DNA of 64,000 nt from Hoeflea algicola (GCF_026619415.1 NZ_JAOVZR010000001.1:2712501-2776500), one strand, 5' to 3'. Numbered from the stretch's first letter, positions 31,624 through 39,640 are shown. Notes: a model not told the origin generated them from the sequence alone. Program-made: numbers and translations.

Positions 31624-32733
31624 CTATGTCGCGCGATTTTGCAGGAATGTCACTACCTTGGCGATTGTTTCGGGATCTGGCTCAGAGACGGATGGCTCTT
31701 TGGTTCCCGTGCTGTTGCCGATAGCCGATAACAGCTCTCCCTGCCTCTTTGTCGCAACGGTCCCATAACTGGTGAAAGTTGTCAGCACCTGTTCATGGCC
31801 CAGGTTCTGGCTCCAAGCCTTGAACGCTTCGGGTGTCTGGCATTGGACTTCACCCAGTTGAGCAAGCGTATCCCGGAAGCTGTGAGGATTGGCATAGGGC
31901 AATCCAGCGGCCTCAAATGCAGACTTGAAGATCCGTCTGATCGCCGCCGCATTTTTCCAGTGGTTGCGAGAAAGCCCGAGAGCTCCAAACAACCCGCTGT
32001 TGGTAAGCCCGACTTTAGTTGCCGGAAACAGCGGATCATCAGGGCCATAAACAAGCGGTCCTTTCAGATGCTCCACCCAGTCGCGCACGATAGTTTCGAC
32101 GTCCCCGCCCACCGGGAAAAAGAACGTGGTAAATGTCTTGCGGCTCTTCGTCCGAACATCGCGGGCATCCTGAAACACCTGCCTGCCTGCCAGATCAATA
32201 TGCTTCAGACTGAAGGAAGCGATTGCGTTGTCACGTGCGCCGGTCAGCAATGTGAAGGCGACAATTGCCCTGTCGCGTTTTTCGATGTCGCTGCCGGTCG
32301 GCATTTTTGAGAGCACCAGCTTTATCTGTTCAATCGTCGGAACCTTCTTCTCCCGGCGCGCTGTGGCGATACGGCTGTCATTGGCTGATGGGTTGAAATA
32401 ATCCGCATCGGCATAGGAGATGCGCGACTTGTACCCGGACTGGCCAGCCAACCAAAAAACGAAGGCTTTGAGCGCCATAAGCCGGGAGTGGGTCGTGGCC
32501 TTGGCCAGCGCCTTGCCGGTCTTCTCATTGACCTGCTTCGCAAGCCAAGCCTTGTAACCCTTGGCCTGCTCAATGTGGAATTTCGCAAAGTCGCGATAAC
32601 TGGACCAATGTTCATAGCTGGCAATCGCCGCCGCTGCCATATCAACGCTGCTGACATCCATGCGCTTTGCCTCCTTGAGATAATCGAAATAGCGGCGTTT
32701 GATCCGCTCGTTTTTCGGATGGTGTTTTTTCAT
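31624..32733 (-). CDS. Tyrosine recombinase/integrase (second, alphaproteobacterial type)
   Basis: The 369-residue protein has a SAM-like N-terminal domain and a C-terminal catalytic domain. Tyrosine-recombinase residues are visible: Arg167 in TLLTGARDNAIASF, His284 and Arg287 in NPHSFRDTL, His313 in LGHEQVLTTF and Tyr323 in TSYGTV. The start MKKHHPKNERIKRRYFDYLK is typical of a recombinase group widespread in Alphaproteobacteria. Its ATG overlaps the HTH/zinc-ribbon stop (ATGA), so the pair is made together. It lies directly before the restriction gene and may move or rearrange the cargo, but this is inferred. Confidence 0.9.
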   Translation of the reverse strand: MKKHHPKNERIKRRYFDYLKEAKRMDVSSVDMAAAAIASYEHWSSYRDFAKFHIEQAKGYKAWLAKQVNEKTGKALAKATTHSRLMALKAFVFWLAGQSGYKSRISYADADYFNPSANDSRIATARREKKVPTIEQIKLVLSKMPTGSDIEKRDRAIVAFTLLTGARDNAIASFSLKHIDLAGRQVFQDARDVRTKSRKTFTTFFFPVGGDVETIVRDWVEHLKGPLVYGPDDPLFPATKVGLTNSGLFGALGLSRNHWKNAAAIRRIFKSAFEAAGLPYANPHSFRDTLAQLGEVQCQTPEAFKAWSQNLGHEQVLTTFTSYGTVATKRQGELLSAIGNSTGTKEPSVSEPDPETIAKVVTFLQNRAT

Positions 32734-33212
32734 GCCTGAAGCTCCTTGTTGAAGTGATCATTTCCACGGGGTTTGCCCCTATCGCTTAGGCGTGGCTGAC
32801 CATGGGGAAATGAAACTTCTGCTCGCCGCTCCAGGAGGGCCAGTTTCGCGGCGCTGAAGGCCTTGTGCATGATTGTCCCGCAATCCTCACAGATGGCGCT
32901 GATCTGACCACTGAGAGCCGTGCGCGGCATGTAGTCGACCATTCCACCTGCTGCTGCCTTTGGCTCCTGACAGCGAAAACAGAAGCACTGGTGAAGCTCG
33001 CACCTCTGCTTAGGCTTTTTGCGGCTGGTCAGAAAATCGCGCAGATCAGCGCCAAGTATCAAATACGGTCGTTGGTCGGTGAGGTGCGGCAGGCCATCCT
33101 TGAGCATTCGCCGGATTGTGCCTTTGCATACGCCAAGCGTGCGCGCCGCTTCTTCCGAGGTGTAGCTGTAGTGCAGCTTGATCGCCCGCCTGTTGGGGCG
33201 ACGCCGGGCCAT
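32730..33212 (-). CDS. Helix-turn-helix/zinc-ribbon protein
   Basis: The 160-residue protein begins with a MerR/excisionase-like HTH (YTSEEAARTLGVCKGTIRRM), then a CxxC-rich part (CELHQCFCFRCQEP and ICEDCGTIMHK) likely to bind zinc. Similar proteins are found upstream of recombinases of this type in many alphaproteobacterial islands. It starts immediately after the AlpA stop and ends 4 bases into the recombinase start, so the three genes form a tight unit. A recombination-directionality or accessory role is plausible but not shown. Confidence 0.8.
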   Translation of the reverse strand: MARRRPNRRAIKLHYSYTSEEAARTLGVCKGTIRRMLKDGLPHLTDQRPYLILGADLRDFLTSRKKPKQRCELHQCFCFRCQEPKAAAGGMVDYMPRTALSGQISAICEDCGTIMHKAFSAAKLALLERRAEVSFPHGQPRLSDRGKPRGNDHFNKELQA

Positions 33213-33419
33213 CTAGCGGCCTCCGGTTTCAATCAGAGTCCGGATGTCTTCAACCCGCCACGCGGTGATGCGCGGCCCAAGCTTCACCGGCTTAGGGAAG
33301 CGCCCATCCTTGATGCCAGCCCACCATGTGGATTTGCTGACAGGAATAGGCCCGTTCGGGGCGATGATTGCGGGCAACCGGACAAAGCCGGTGGAGGGAA
33401 GGTCATTGCGGTTCGGCAT
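33213..33419 (-). CDS. AlpA-family regulator/excisionase-like protein
   Basis: This small HTH protein has 68 residues. KSTWWAGIKDGRFPKPVKLG is the AlpA signature with the recognition helix, and it ends AWRVEDIRTLIETGGR. AlpA-like proteins act as activators or excisionases in P4-like islands. The ATG at 33419 follows AGGTGG by 4 bases. That ribosome-binding site lies in a hairpin. A longer frame upstream overlaps the unknown 205-residue gene and is not credible. Confidence 0.85.
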   Translation of the reverse strand: MPNRNDLPSTGFVRLPAIIAPNGPIPVSKSTWWAGIKDGRFPKPVKLGPRITAWRVEDIRTLIETGGR

Positions 33420-33423
33420 GGTG

Positions 33424-33451
33424 CCACCTCGTCTTGAGAAAACTAAGGTGG
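33424..33451 (-). promoter_or_regulatory. Hairpin sequestering the AlpA ribosome-binding site
   Basis: CCACCT at 33424-33429 (plus strand) pairs with AGGTGG at 33446-33451. On the minus strand the 3' arm is the AGGTGG that serves as Shine-Dalgarno four bases before the AlpA ATG. Six pairs and a 16-base loop make a weak structure that could limit translation. Confidence 0.35.
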
Positions 33452-33496
33452 TTTTGCGTTGTCCGCTGGGTTGCGGCAGCCTGAAAGGGTAGAAAC

Positions 33497-34114
33497 CTAA
33501 CCTTGGAGGTTTTTGGATTTCTTCAGGTAATTGTAAATCTTGGATATTCTTTGTTTGACAGCGCTCTCTGCTGGTTCGACGCCGTAGGTGTCGGAAAACC
33601 ATTGAAGCATGTCACGAATCAATTCTGCCTGTGTCTCGGGCAATCCATCGGGGCTGTTGGCCCGACAAATCACCTCCAGAATAAAGCTGTCCCAATCGTA
33701 CTCCGGAGGACGCCCACCGACATTACGATCTGTTTTCGCTATGACAGATTCTACTGGCTCGGATCGCTGCGGATGCGTGGACGCCTGAAGTGCTTTCTCG
33801 CCGCCAAAAGAAGCCAGTGTGTTGAAAAGAAATGCCGGAAACAACTTTCTTTGCTCAGCATAGGCTTTGAGGTCGTCTCTGGAAACGAAACTCATAGAAT
33901 AGTTTCCAATGCTGGAAAACGGGTTTGCCTCTGAATTTGCCTGCAATTGCCCAGTCATTATTGCACCGGCCAGCATCTGCTTGACTGCAACGGCCTCCGA
34001 CGGATTACTACTATCAGAAAGCTTCATTCTCGAAGGCTCTATGCCACACCACAGGGCCGCCGCCTGATCCACGGTAAACACTTCCACATACATCCAGTTT
34101 GAAATGTCACTCAT
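33497..34114 (-). CDS. Unknown island protein, 205 residues
   Basis: The product starts MSDISNWMYVEVFTVDQAAA. Its N-terminal region (about 1-70) looks like a compact helical domain with VDQAAALWCGIEPSRM, and the C-terminal part has ELIRDMLQWFSDTYGVEPAESAVKQRISKIYNYLKK. No family is recognised, but genes of this shape often sit beside P4 integrases. The ATG at 34114 is preferred over a TTG five codons upstream. It ends 77 bases before AlpA. Confidence 0.6.
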   Translation of the reverse strand: MSDISNWMYVEVFTVDQAAALWCGIEPSRMKLSDSSNPSEAVAVKQMLAGAIMTGQLQANSEANPFSSIGNYSMSFVSRDDLKAYAEQRKLFPAFLFNTLASFGGEKALQASTHPQRSEPVESVIAKTDRNVGGRPPEYDWDSFILEVICRANSPDGLPETQAELIRDMLQWFSDTYGVEPAESAVKQRISKIYNYLKKSKNLQG

Positions 34115-34180
34115 GGTTTCGTGCGCCAATGAGAAATCGGAATTGAGTTGTCTGATGCAACATCATTATTTCAAATGAGA

Positions 34181-35368
34181 TCAGACTTGTCTAAGTTCGT
34201 CCAGAGAACTTGTCCACCAATCCGCCATCTTCACGCGGTCTTCCCAATAGAGTGCCCGATGATAAGCCCGGCGCACTTCATCACCGCTGACATGCCCAAG
34301 CTCAGCTTCAATCGCATCGGCAGGCCAAAGGCCGCTTTCATTCAACAGAGTCGAAGCAGAAGCGCGGAAGCCGTGCGAGGTTGCCTGATCCTTGCCAAAG
34401 CCCATGCGTCTTAGTGCCAAATTCATGGTGTTTTCGCTAAGCGGCCTTTCGGCGGATTGCGGTGACGGAAAGACCAGCCGTCTGTTGCCCGTATGGCGCT
34501 GGAGGTCACGAAGAATTTCAACGGCCAATGCCGGAAGGGGTTTCTTATGCGCGCGCCGCATCTTGGCGCGTTCCGCCGGTATGGTCCAAACACCCTTATC
34601 CAGATCGAATTCTTGCCATTCCGCTTGGCGCAATTCACCGGGACGAGGGTAAAGCAACGCCATGAGCATTAATGCAATGCGGGTTTCGACACTACCGGAA
34701 TAGACCCAGGCAGCCCGGATCAGTTTCGCGAAGCTCTCCCAGTCGGTAAGCGCGGCGCGGTGGGTTGCCTTCGGCGCAATCAGTGCGCCTCTAAGTCCAA
34801 AAGTCGGGTCGTTATCAGCCCTTGCCGTTGCAATCGCATAACGGAAGACCTGACTGATCACCGCGCGCAAGCGGCTTGCGGTTTCGTATTTGCCTAGGCC
34901 TTCAACCTTGCGCAGCGGAACCAGCACCTCAGAGGCAGTGATCTCGGCAATCGGCCTATTTCCAAGATCCGGCAGCGCCAAGCTGACGAGCCATTGTTTC
35001 TTGGACAAGGTCGCTATTGATTTGCCCTCGCGCTGGTTCTTGGCAAGGAATTCGTCGGCAATGGCTTGAAACGTGTTTGCGCTGGAATCGGCCTTGGATT
35101 GTTTCTCCAGCTTTTGCCAATGCGCAGGATCAACGTCACTCGCCAACTGCTTTTTTGCCTCTTCGCGTTTGGCTCGAGCGTCTGCCAACCCGACGGCTGG
35201 GTAAGGTCCAAAGGATAGTAGCTTCTGTTTGCCGCCATACCGATAAGCCAGACGCCACAGCTTGCCGCCACTGGGGGACACAAAGAGGTGTAATCCGCCG
35301 CCATCGCTGACCTTGCGGGGCTTGTCAGTCGGTTTGAGGTTCACGATTTGCCGGTCTGTCAGTGCCAT
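34181..35368 (-). CDS. P4-type tyrosine integrase
   Basis: The 395-residue integrase has an N-terminal arm-binding domain (DUF4102-like: MALTDRQIVNLKPTDKPRKV then DGGGLHLFVSPSG), a central SAM-like domain and a C-terminal catalytic domain. The latter shows Arg in PRPGELRQAEW, His332/Arg335 in SHGFRASASTLL, His359 in ELGHVSGDEV and the tyrosine in RAYHRALY. Such integrases insert islands into tRNA 3' ends, and tRNA-Leu lies 185 bases upstream. Four TTGGTAT-like repeats lie in its 5' region. Confidence 0.94.
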   Translation of the reverse strand: MALTDRQIVNLKPTDKPRKVSDGGGLHLFVSPSGGKLWRLAYRYGGKQKLLSFGPYPAVGLADARAKREEAKKQLASDVDPAHWQKLEKQSKADSSANTFQAIADEFLAKNQREGKSIATLSKKQWLVSLALPDLGNRPIAEITASEVLVPLRKVEGLGKYETASRLRAVISQVFRYAIATARADNDPTFGLRGALIAPKATHRAALTDWESFAKLIRAAWVYSGSVETRIALMLMALLYPRPGELRQAEWQEFDLDKGVWTIPAERAKMRRAHKKPLPALAVEILRDLQRHTGNRRLVFPSPQSAERPLSENTMNLALRRMGFGKDQATSHGFRASASTLLNESGLWPADAIEAELGHVSGDEVRRAYHRALYWEDRVKMADWWTSSLDELRQV

Positions 35369-35371
35369 TTA

Positions 35372-35429
35372 TTGGTATCCACAACTGCAAAAGTGTTGGT
35401 ATCGTGCCAGATACCAACAGGAATACCAA
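35372..35429. repeat. Four TTGGTATC-type repeats (probable integrase arm sites/operator)
   Basis: TTGGTATC occurs at 35372-35379 and 35396-35403 and in inverted form at 35410-35417, with a seven-base form ATACCAA at 35423-35429. The inner pair extends to a perfect 10-bp inverted repeat, TGTTGGTATC/GATACCAACA, separated by six bases. All lie just upstream of the integrase start, a usual place for arm-type binding sites or autoregulation. Confidence 0.6.
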
Positions 35430-35484
35430 CAAATGATTTGGATGCCAGAAACCGCCACCGGACGGCAAAAGACTAAGAATCAAC

Positions 35485-35510
35485 AAAAAAACCCGCTTTT
35501 ACGGGCTTTC
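35485..35510 (-). terminator. Intrinsic terminator of tRNA-Leu
   Basis: On the minus strand, AGCCCG at the 5' side pairs with CGGGTT (one G-T pair) around a short A-rich loop, followed by seven T residues. It starts about 45 bases after the tRNA 3' end and could also stop read-through into the integrase. Confidence 0.65.
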
Positions 35511-35553
35511 TAATGAGTTTCTGGATTATCTCGGACAGTCTAAAACAAGGAAA

Positions 35554-35638
35554 TGGTGCCCCCTTCCGGACTCGAACCGGAACTCCTTGCAGAACCGCAT
35601 TTTGAGTGCGGCGCGTCTACCAATTCCGCCAAGGGGGC
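35554..35638 (-). tRNA. tRNA-Leu (CAA anticodon)
   Basis: The 85-base gene includes an encoded CCA. It has a class II long variable arm and the acceptor stem GCCCCCT/AGGGGGC. The 7-base anticodon loop CTCAAAA lies between CCGCA and TGCGG, giving anticodon CAA (codon UUG). The T-arm is CCGG-TTCGAGT-CCGG. Its 3' end faces the P4 integrase and is the likely attachment site. Confidence 0.95.
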
Positions 35639-35670
35639 GTGCAACCGGCCAGACCGGTGCAGACGGCGGG

Positions 35671-35698
35671 ACTATAGTCAGGCTTTTGTTTTGGTCAA
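35671..35698 (-). promoter_or_regulatory. Promoter of tRNA-Leu
   Basis: On the minus strand TTGACC (35693-35698) and TATAGT (35671-35676) are separated by 16 bases. Transcription would start about 25 bases before the mature tRNA end. Confidence 0.65.
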
Positions 35699-35819
35699 AC
35701 GCTTTTTCAACATCTGGCGCGCATAAAGCGATATCGATTTTGTGCTGCGGCCTGCGGTTTACGTGGGCTCGCTTTCACCCTAGAACGCCGAGATTGCGGC
35801 GGCGACAAGAAGGCCCTCC

Positions 35820-36400
35820 ATGCTTCGCAGACTCTACGACTGGACCATGTCGCTGGCAGCCACGCGCCATGCCGAGAAAGCGCTTTTCGGGGTTTCATTC
35901 GCCGAAAGCTCTTTTTTCCCATCCCGCCGGACGTCCTTCTGATTCCGATGACCCTGGCCAAGCCGCGCAACTGGGTGCGCCTTGCCCTCATTTGCACCAT
36001 CGCCTCGATCATCGGCGCCTTCGTTGGCTACGCCATCGGCATGTTTCTTTATGAAAGCATCGGCGCGTGGATTCTTGAAGCCTATGGCGCTACCGACAAA
36101 TTCGAAAAAATCTCGGAATGGTACAACACCTGGGGCGGCTGGGGCGTGCTGTTTGCCGCCATCACCCCGTTTCCCTACAAGGTTCTGACCATCTTCTCCG
36201 GGGTAACCGGGCTCAACCTGGTCGTGTTTGCCGCCGTCAGCATCGTCGGGCGCGCCTTCAGGTTCTTCTTGGTGACCTGGCTCCTGTCGCGCTTTGGCGA
36301 ACCGATAAGGCTGTTCATCGAAAAATATCTCGGCCTTCTTTTCACCCTGTTTATGGTTCTTCTGCTGGGTGGATTTTATGCAATCAAATACGTGTTTTAA
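35820..36400 (+). pseudogene. YqaA/DedA-like membrane protein, frameshifted
   Basis: The N-terminal frame, MLRRLYDWTMSLAATRHAEK, runs to ESSFFP and then shifts at a run of six T residues near 35912-35917. The remainder, MTLAKPRNWVRLALIC to the stop at 36400, continues in another frame. One extra T gives the expected family join, FFPIPPDVLLIPMTLAKP, and a protein of about 193 residues. The family (VTT/SNARE-associated domain) has several membrane helices and an unclear transport or envelope role. dsbB starts 2 bases later. Assembly error is likely. Confidence 0.8.
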
Positions 36401-36402
36401 TC

Positions 36403-36939
36403 ATGACAATATCTGAACAATCCCCTCAATCAGCCAACAGCACCGCCAATCGATCAAGAGCCGCAACGGCGCTGTTTCTGGCCGTGGCGATGGCCATTGT
36501 AGTCGGCACCGCGCTCGCCTTCGAGCATATCGGTGGCTACATCCCCTGCGCACTGTGCCTGACCCAGCGCGACCCCTATTATCTTGGAGTACCGCTGATG
36601 CTGGTAGCCGCGCTGATCTCGGTGGCGGGTGGTCCGGCATGGCTTTCCCGCGGTCTGCTGGCCGTCGGCGGTTTGCTGATGCTCTATGGCATGATGCTGG
36701 GCGTCTACCATTCAGGTGTCGAATGGCACTGGTGGGAAGGGCCTGCGAGCTGCGCCACGTCAGCCGATGCCGTAACCAAGGACGCCGGGTCGCTGCTTGG
36801 CGATCTCAGCAGCAAAAAGCCGCCATCCTGCGATGCCGCAGCGTTGCGAGTGCTCGGGCTTTCATTCGCCGGCTGGAACGTGCTGGCCAGTGCAGCCCTG
36901 GCCGCCATCGCCTTTCGCGGCGCTGCGATCAAGGGCTGA
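36403..36939 (+). CDS. dsbB: Disulfide bond formation protein DsbB
   Basis: DsbB reoxidises DsbA in the periplasm and passes electrons to quinone. The 178-residue protein has four membrane helices and the first redox pair, Cys49/Cys52, in CALCLTQR. The second pair is far apart: Cys in GPASC and Cys in KPPSC. The family length is normal. It starts 2 bases after the YqaA-like gene, a rhizobial pairing. Confidence 0.92.
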   Translation: MTISEQSPQSANSTANRSRAATALFLAVAMAIVVGTALAFEHIGGYIPCALCLTQRDPYYLGVPLMLVAALISVAGGPAWLSRGLLAVGGLLMLYGMMLGVYHSGVEWHWWEGPASCATSADAVTKDAGSLLGDLSSKKPPSCDAAALRVLGLSFAGWNVLASAALAAIAFRGAAIKG

Positions 36940-36972
36940 ACCCAGGATCATGCCGTCGCGGCGCAATTCTTG

Positions 36973-37530
36973 TCAGGGCTGCAATTCGACATCCCAGTAC
37001 AGATAATCCATCCAGCTTTCGTGCAAGAAGTTGGGCGGAAACATCCGTCCGTTATTGTGCAGGTCCTGAACGCTTGGGCGATAGGGCGTTTGCCGCGGGA
37101 TCATGCCCGCTTGCTTGGGCATCGCTCCACCCTTCCTGAGATTGCAGGGCGAACACGCCGCCACCACGTTTTCCCAGGTGGTTTCGCCACCGCACCGCCG
37201 CGGAATTACATGATCGAAGGTCAGTTCGTTCAGCGAGCCGCAATACTGGCATTCAAACCGGTCGCGCAAGAACACGTTAAAACGCGTAAACGCGGGAAAC
37301 CGTGATGGCTTGATGTAGGATTTCAGGCAGACGACACTTGGCAGCCGCATTGAGAATGAGGGCGAGGAAACCGCCTGGTCATATTCAGCAACAATCTGGA
37401 CGCGGTCAAGAAACACGGCCTTGACGGCATCCTGCCAGGACCACAACGACAATGGATAATAACTCAATGGTCTGTAGTCGGCGTTCAGCACGAGCGCCGG
37501 CAAGGACTCTGGGGATACAAAAATCGTCAA
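36973..37530 (-). CDS. HNH endonuclease family protein
   Basis: The 185-residue protein has the HNH core: CQYCGS, the catalytic segment FDHVIPRRCGGETTWENVV and CSPCNLRKG (zinc-binding cysteines). The conserved ends LPALVLNADYRPLSYYPLS and HESWMDYLYWD mark a widespread alphaproteobacterial group whose role is not settled. The start is probably TTG, since the conserved N-terminus (MTIFV) begins there and GGAGAGG lies just upstream. It is convergent with dsbB. Confidence 0.9.
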   Translation of the reverse strand: MTIFVSPESLPALVLNADYRPLSYYPLSLWSWQDAVKAVFLDRVQIVAEYDQAVSSPSFSMRLPSVVCLKSYIKPSRFPAFTRFNVFLRDRFECQYCGSLNELTFDHVIPRRCGGETTWENVVAACSPCNLRKGGAMPKQAGMIPRQTPYRPSVQDLHNNGRMFPPNFLHESWMDYLYWDVELQP

Positions 37531-37625
37531 AGGCCTCTCCTGAGCGATTCGTCACCGATGGGATCATAATAGGACTCGGATGACAGGCTTGTGAAGCACT
37601 GCTTTTGGTTGAATGCACCCGGCCA

Positions 37626-38273
37626 TCAGGCACCTAGCGGGGTGGCATCGCGGCGCATGACCGACGCATAATACGCCCAAAACAGGCGCGCCGCTACGCC
37701 CCGCCAAGGGCTCCACGCCTCCGCCATGTCAGACAGTACCCGCGGCCGCGGTCGGGCCTCAAGTTCCAGCGCATGCGCGGCCGCACTTTGCAGCGCCACG
37801 TCGCCCGAGGGGAAGATGTCGGGATGGCCGGCACAAAACAGCAGATAGACTTCCGCAGTCCATGGCCCCACGCCCTTGACCGCGGTCATCGCCTTGATCG
37901 CCGCACGGCCTTCGACAGCACAGAGCCGTTCTAGATCAAGTTCGCCCTCAAGCACCGCTACGCCCACCCGGCACAGGGTCTCGGCCTTGGCGCGCGACAG
38001 GCCGGCAGCGCGCAGGTCCTCGGCGGACAATTGCAAGATCGCCTGCGGGCTGATTTCGCCCGCCGCAATCTCAAGTTTCCACCAGAGCGCGTTGGCACTG
38101 GCCTTTGACACCATCTGTGACACGATGATCTCCGCCAACGCGGCATAGCCCGGCGGTTTGCGCCTGAGCGGAACCGGGCCGGCAAGCTCGATTGCCCGCG
38201 CCAGTCGCGGGTCGGCGTGAGCCAGCGCTTCCAGGCCGGCGGCAATATCATCGCTGCTGTCAATTCGACGCAT
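37626..38273 (-). CDS. DNA-3-methyladenine glycosylase (AlkA/HhH-GPD)
   Basis: The 215-residue helix-hairpin-helix glycosylase removes alkylated bases in base-excision repair. Visible features are the HhH motif TAVKGVGPWTAEVYLLF and the catalytic aspartate in DIFPSGDVALQ. It resembles AlkA but lacks the N-terminal domain of E. coli AlkA. It is divergent from gluQRS with only 52 bases between starts. Confidence 0.93.
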   Translation of the reverse strand: MRRIDSSDDIAAGLEALAHADPRLARAIELAGPVPLRRKPPGYAALAEIIVSQMVSKASANALWWKLEIAAGEISPQAILQLSAEDLRAAGLSRAKAETLCRVGVAVLEGELDLERLCAVEGRAAIKAMTAVKGVGPWTAEVYLLFCAGHPDIFPSGDVALQSAAAHALELEARPRPRVLSDMAEAWSPWRGVAARLFWAYYASVMRRDATPLGA

Positions 38274-38325
38274 GATGACCTTTCAGGCCCGGTGACGAGC
38301 CACGTTAAAAATGACATGAAACACC

Positions 38326-39246
38326 ATGCCCGATGTCAACGCCACTCCAAACACGCCCCCAACCGTTCCGGTGGTCCGCTTCGCTCCCAGCCCCAATGGC
38401 TTGCTGCATGTCGGCCATGCCCGTTCGGCGCTGATCAATTGGCATTTTGCCCGCGACCACGGCGGGGGTTTCCTGGTGCGAATCGAGGACATCGACATCA
38501 GCCGCACGCGGCCCGAATTCGAGCGTGCGATTCTCGACGACCTTCGCTGGCTGGGACTAGAATGGCCCGAGCCTGTCCGGCGTCAATCGGAACATTTCGA
38601 GGATTACCGGGTTGCTTTGCACGAGTTGCGCAAACTCGGACTGATCTATCCCGCCTTCCTCAGCCGCGCCGAGGCCGCGGAGATCGTGCGCCAGTCAGAA
38701 GCGTCGGGGCGGACGTGGCCGCGGGACCCCGATGGTGCACCACATTATCCCGACATTGACCGCAGGCGCTCCGAGACCGAACGTGATCGCCGCATCGCCG
38801 AGGGCGACCCGCACGCCTGGCGGCTGGACATGGAATGCGCAATCAAGGGTCTGGACGCGCCGCTTGGATGGCGCGAGATCGGCACAGGACCTGGGGGCGA
38901 GACCGGTTCCGTTACCGCCGACCCGGCAGCCTGGGGCGATGTGATTCTGGCCCGACGCGACGTCCCCACGAGCTATCATCTGTCGGTCATCGTCGACGAC
39001 GCGTTTCAGAACATCAGCCATGTCATCCGAGGCCAGGATCTGTTTGCCGCGACCTCGGTGCACCGACTATTGCAAGAAATTCTCGGACTGCCTGAACCGC
39101 TCTATTGCCACCACGCCCTGGTTTGTGATTCGCACGGGCGCAAACTGTCCAAGAGCGATGGCGACACCTCAATCACAGCCCTGCGCGCGCAAGGCGCCAG
39201 CGCGGAGGACATCATCGCCCTCGCCGGAATGCCAACAACTGCATAG
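38326..39246 (+). CDS. gluQRS: Glutamyl-Q tRNA(Asp) synthetase
   Basis: This class I synthetase paralogue attaches glutamate to queuosine-34 of tRNA-Asp. The 306-residue protein has HIGH as HVGH in APSPNGLLHVGHARSA and KMSKS as KLSKS in HGRKLSKSDGDTS, and lacks an anticodon-binding domain, as expected. Cysteine ligands of the usual zinc site are not evident, an alphaproteobacterial variant. Confidence 0.94.
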   Translation: MPDVNATPNTPPTVPVVRFAPSPNGLLHVGHARSALINWHFARDHGGGFLVRIEDIDISRTRPEFERAILDDLRWLGLEWPEPVRRQSEHFEDYRVALHELRKLGLIYPAFLSRAEAAEIVRQSEASGRTWPRDPDGAPHYPDIDRRRSETERDRRIAEGDPHAWRLDMECAIKGLDAPLGWREIGTGPGGETGSVTADPAAWGDVILARRDVPTSYHLSVIVDDAFQNISHVIRGQDLFAATSVHRLLQEILGLPEPLYCHHALVCDSHGRKLSKSDGDTSITALRAQGASAEDIIALAGMPTTA

Positions 39247-39252
39247 GGTCGC

Positions 39253-39540
39253 TCACGTCGGCAACATCTTGCGTTTGAGCACTGACAGCAGGAACAGAGC
39301 GCCGAAAGCCACGCAGATCGCTGCCGGCACGACCATGTTAGTGGGCACTTGGCCAGACGGGAGGTAATCCATCAGCTTGAGGCCGATGACAAACCCCGAA
39401 AACAAGACAAGCATATTACCCAGGACACCAAATCCCTGGGCGCCAAATACTATATTCATGAAGTAGCCGACGAAGAAGCAGGCCGAACCCACCACGGCGG
39501 TAAAGAACAAGATCATGTCGACAGTCAGCCCAGCGAACAT
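39253..39540 (-). CDS. Small hypothetical membrane protein
   Basis: The 95-residue product has three hydrophobic helices (FFTAVVGSACFFVGYFM, VLGNMLVLFSGFVIGLK, MVVPAAICVAFGALFLLSV) and a short basic C-terminus. I do not recognise a family. It is convergent with gluQRS (6 bases) and upstream of nothing obvious. The ATG is the only good start. Confidence 0.65.
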   Translation of the reverse strand: MFAGLTVDMILFFTAVVGSACFFVGYFMNIVFGAQGFGVLGNMLVLFSGFVIGLKLMDYLPSGQVPTNMVVPAAICVAFGALFLLSVLKRKMLPT

Positions 39541-39640
39541 TGCCAGCCTCCCTTTCAGGTGTGTTTTGACGACAGGACAATATTAGCATGGTGAATGCGA
39601 TCGCGGCGAACAGGCTCGAAACTTGGCTAAGGATTAACCT

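Larger units (their letters stand above)
27896..35553 (-). mobile_element. tRNA-Leu-associated genomic island remnant with restriction cargo
   Basis: The segment runs from the IS element to the 3' end of tRNA-Leu. It contains a P4-type integrase, an unknown protein, AlpA-like and HTH/zinc-ribbon regulators, a second tyrosine recombinase, a single-chain restriction-modification enzyme and a truncated gene, all on one strand. P4-type integrases usually insert into tRNA 3' ends, duplicating the end. No second copy of the tRNA end was found in the window, consistent with loss of the distal end at the IS. Confidence 0.75.

Noticed and set aside
28012..35368. CRISPR array or toxin-antitoxin pair in the island
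   Set aside because: No regularly spaced repeats and no small toxin/antitoxin-like gene pair were seen; the AlpA and HTH genes are better explained as mobility regulators.
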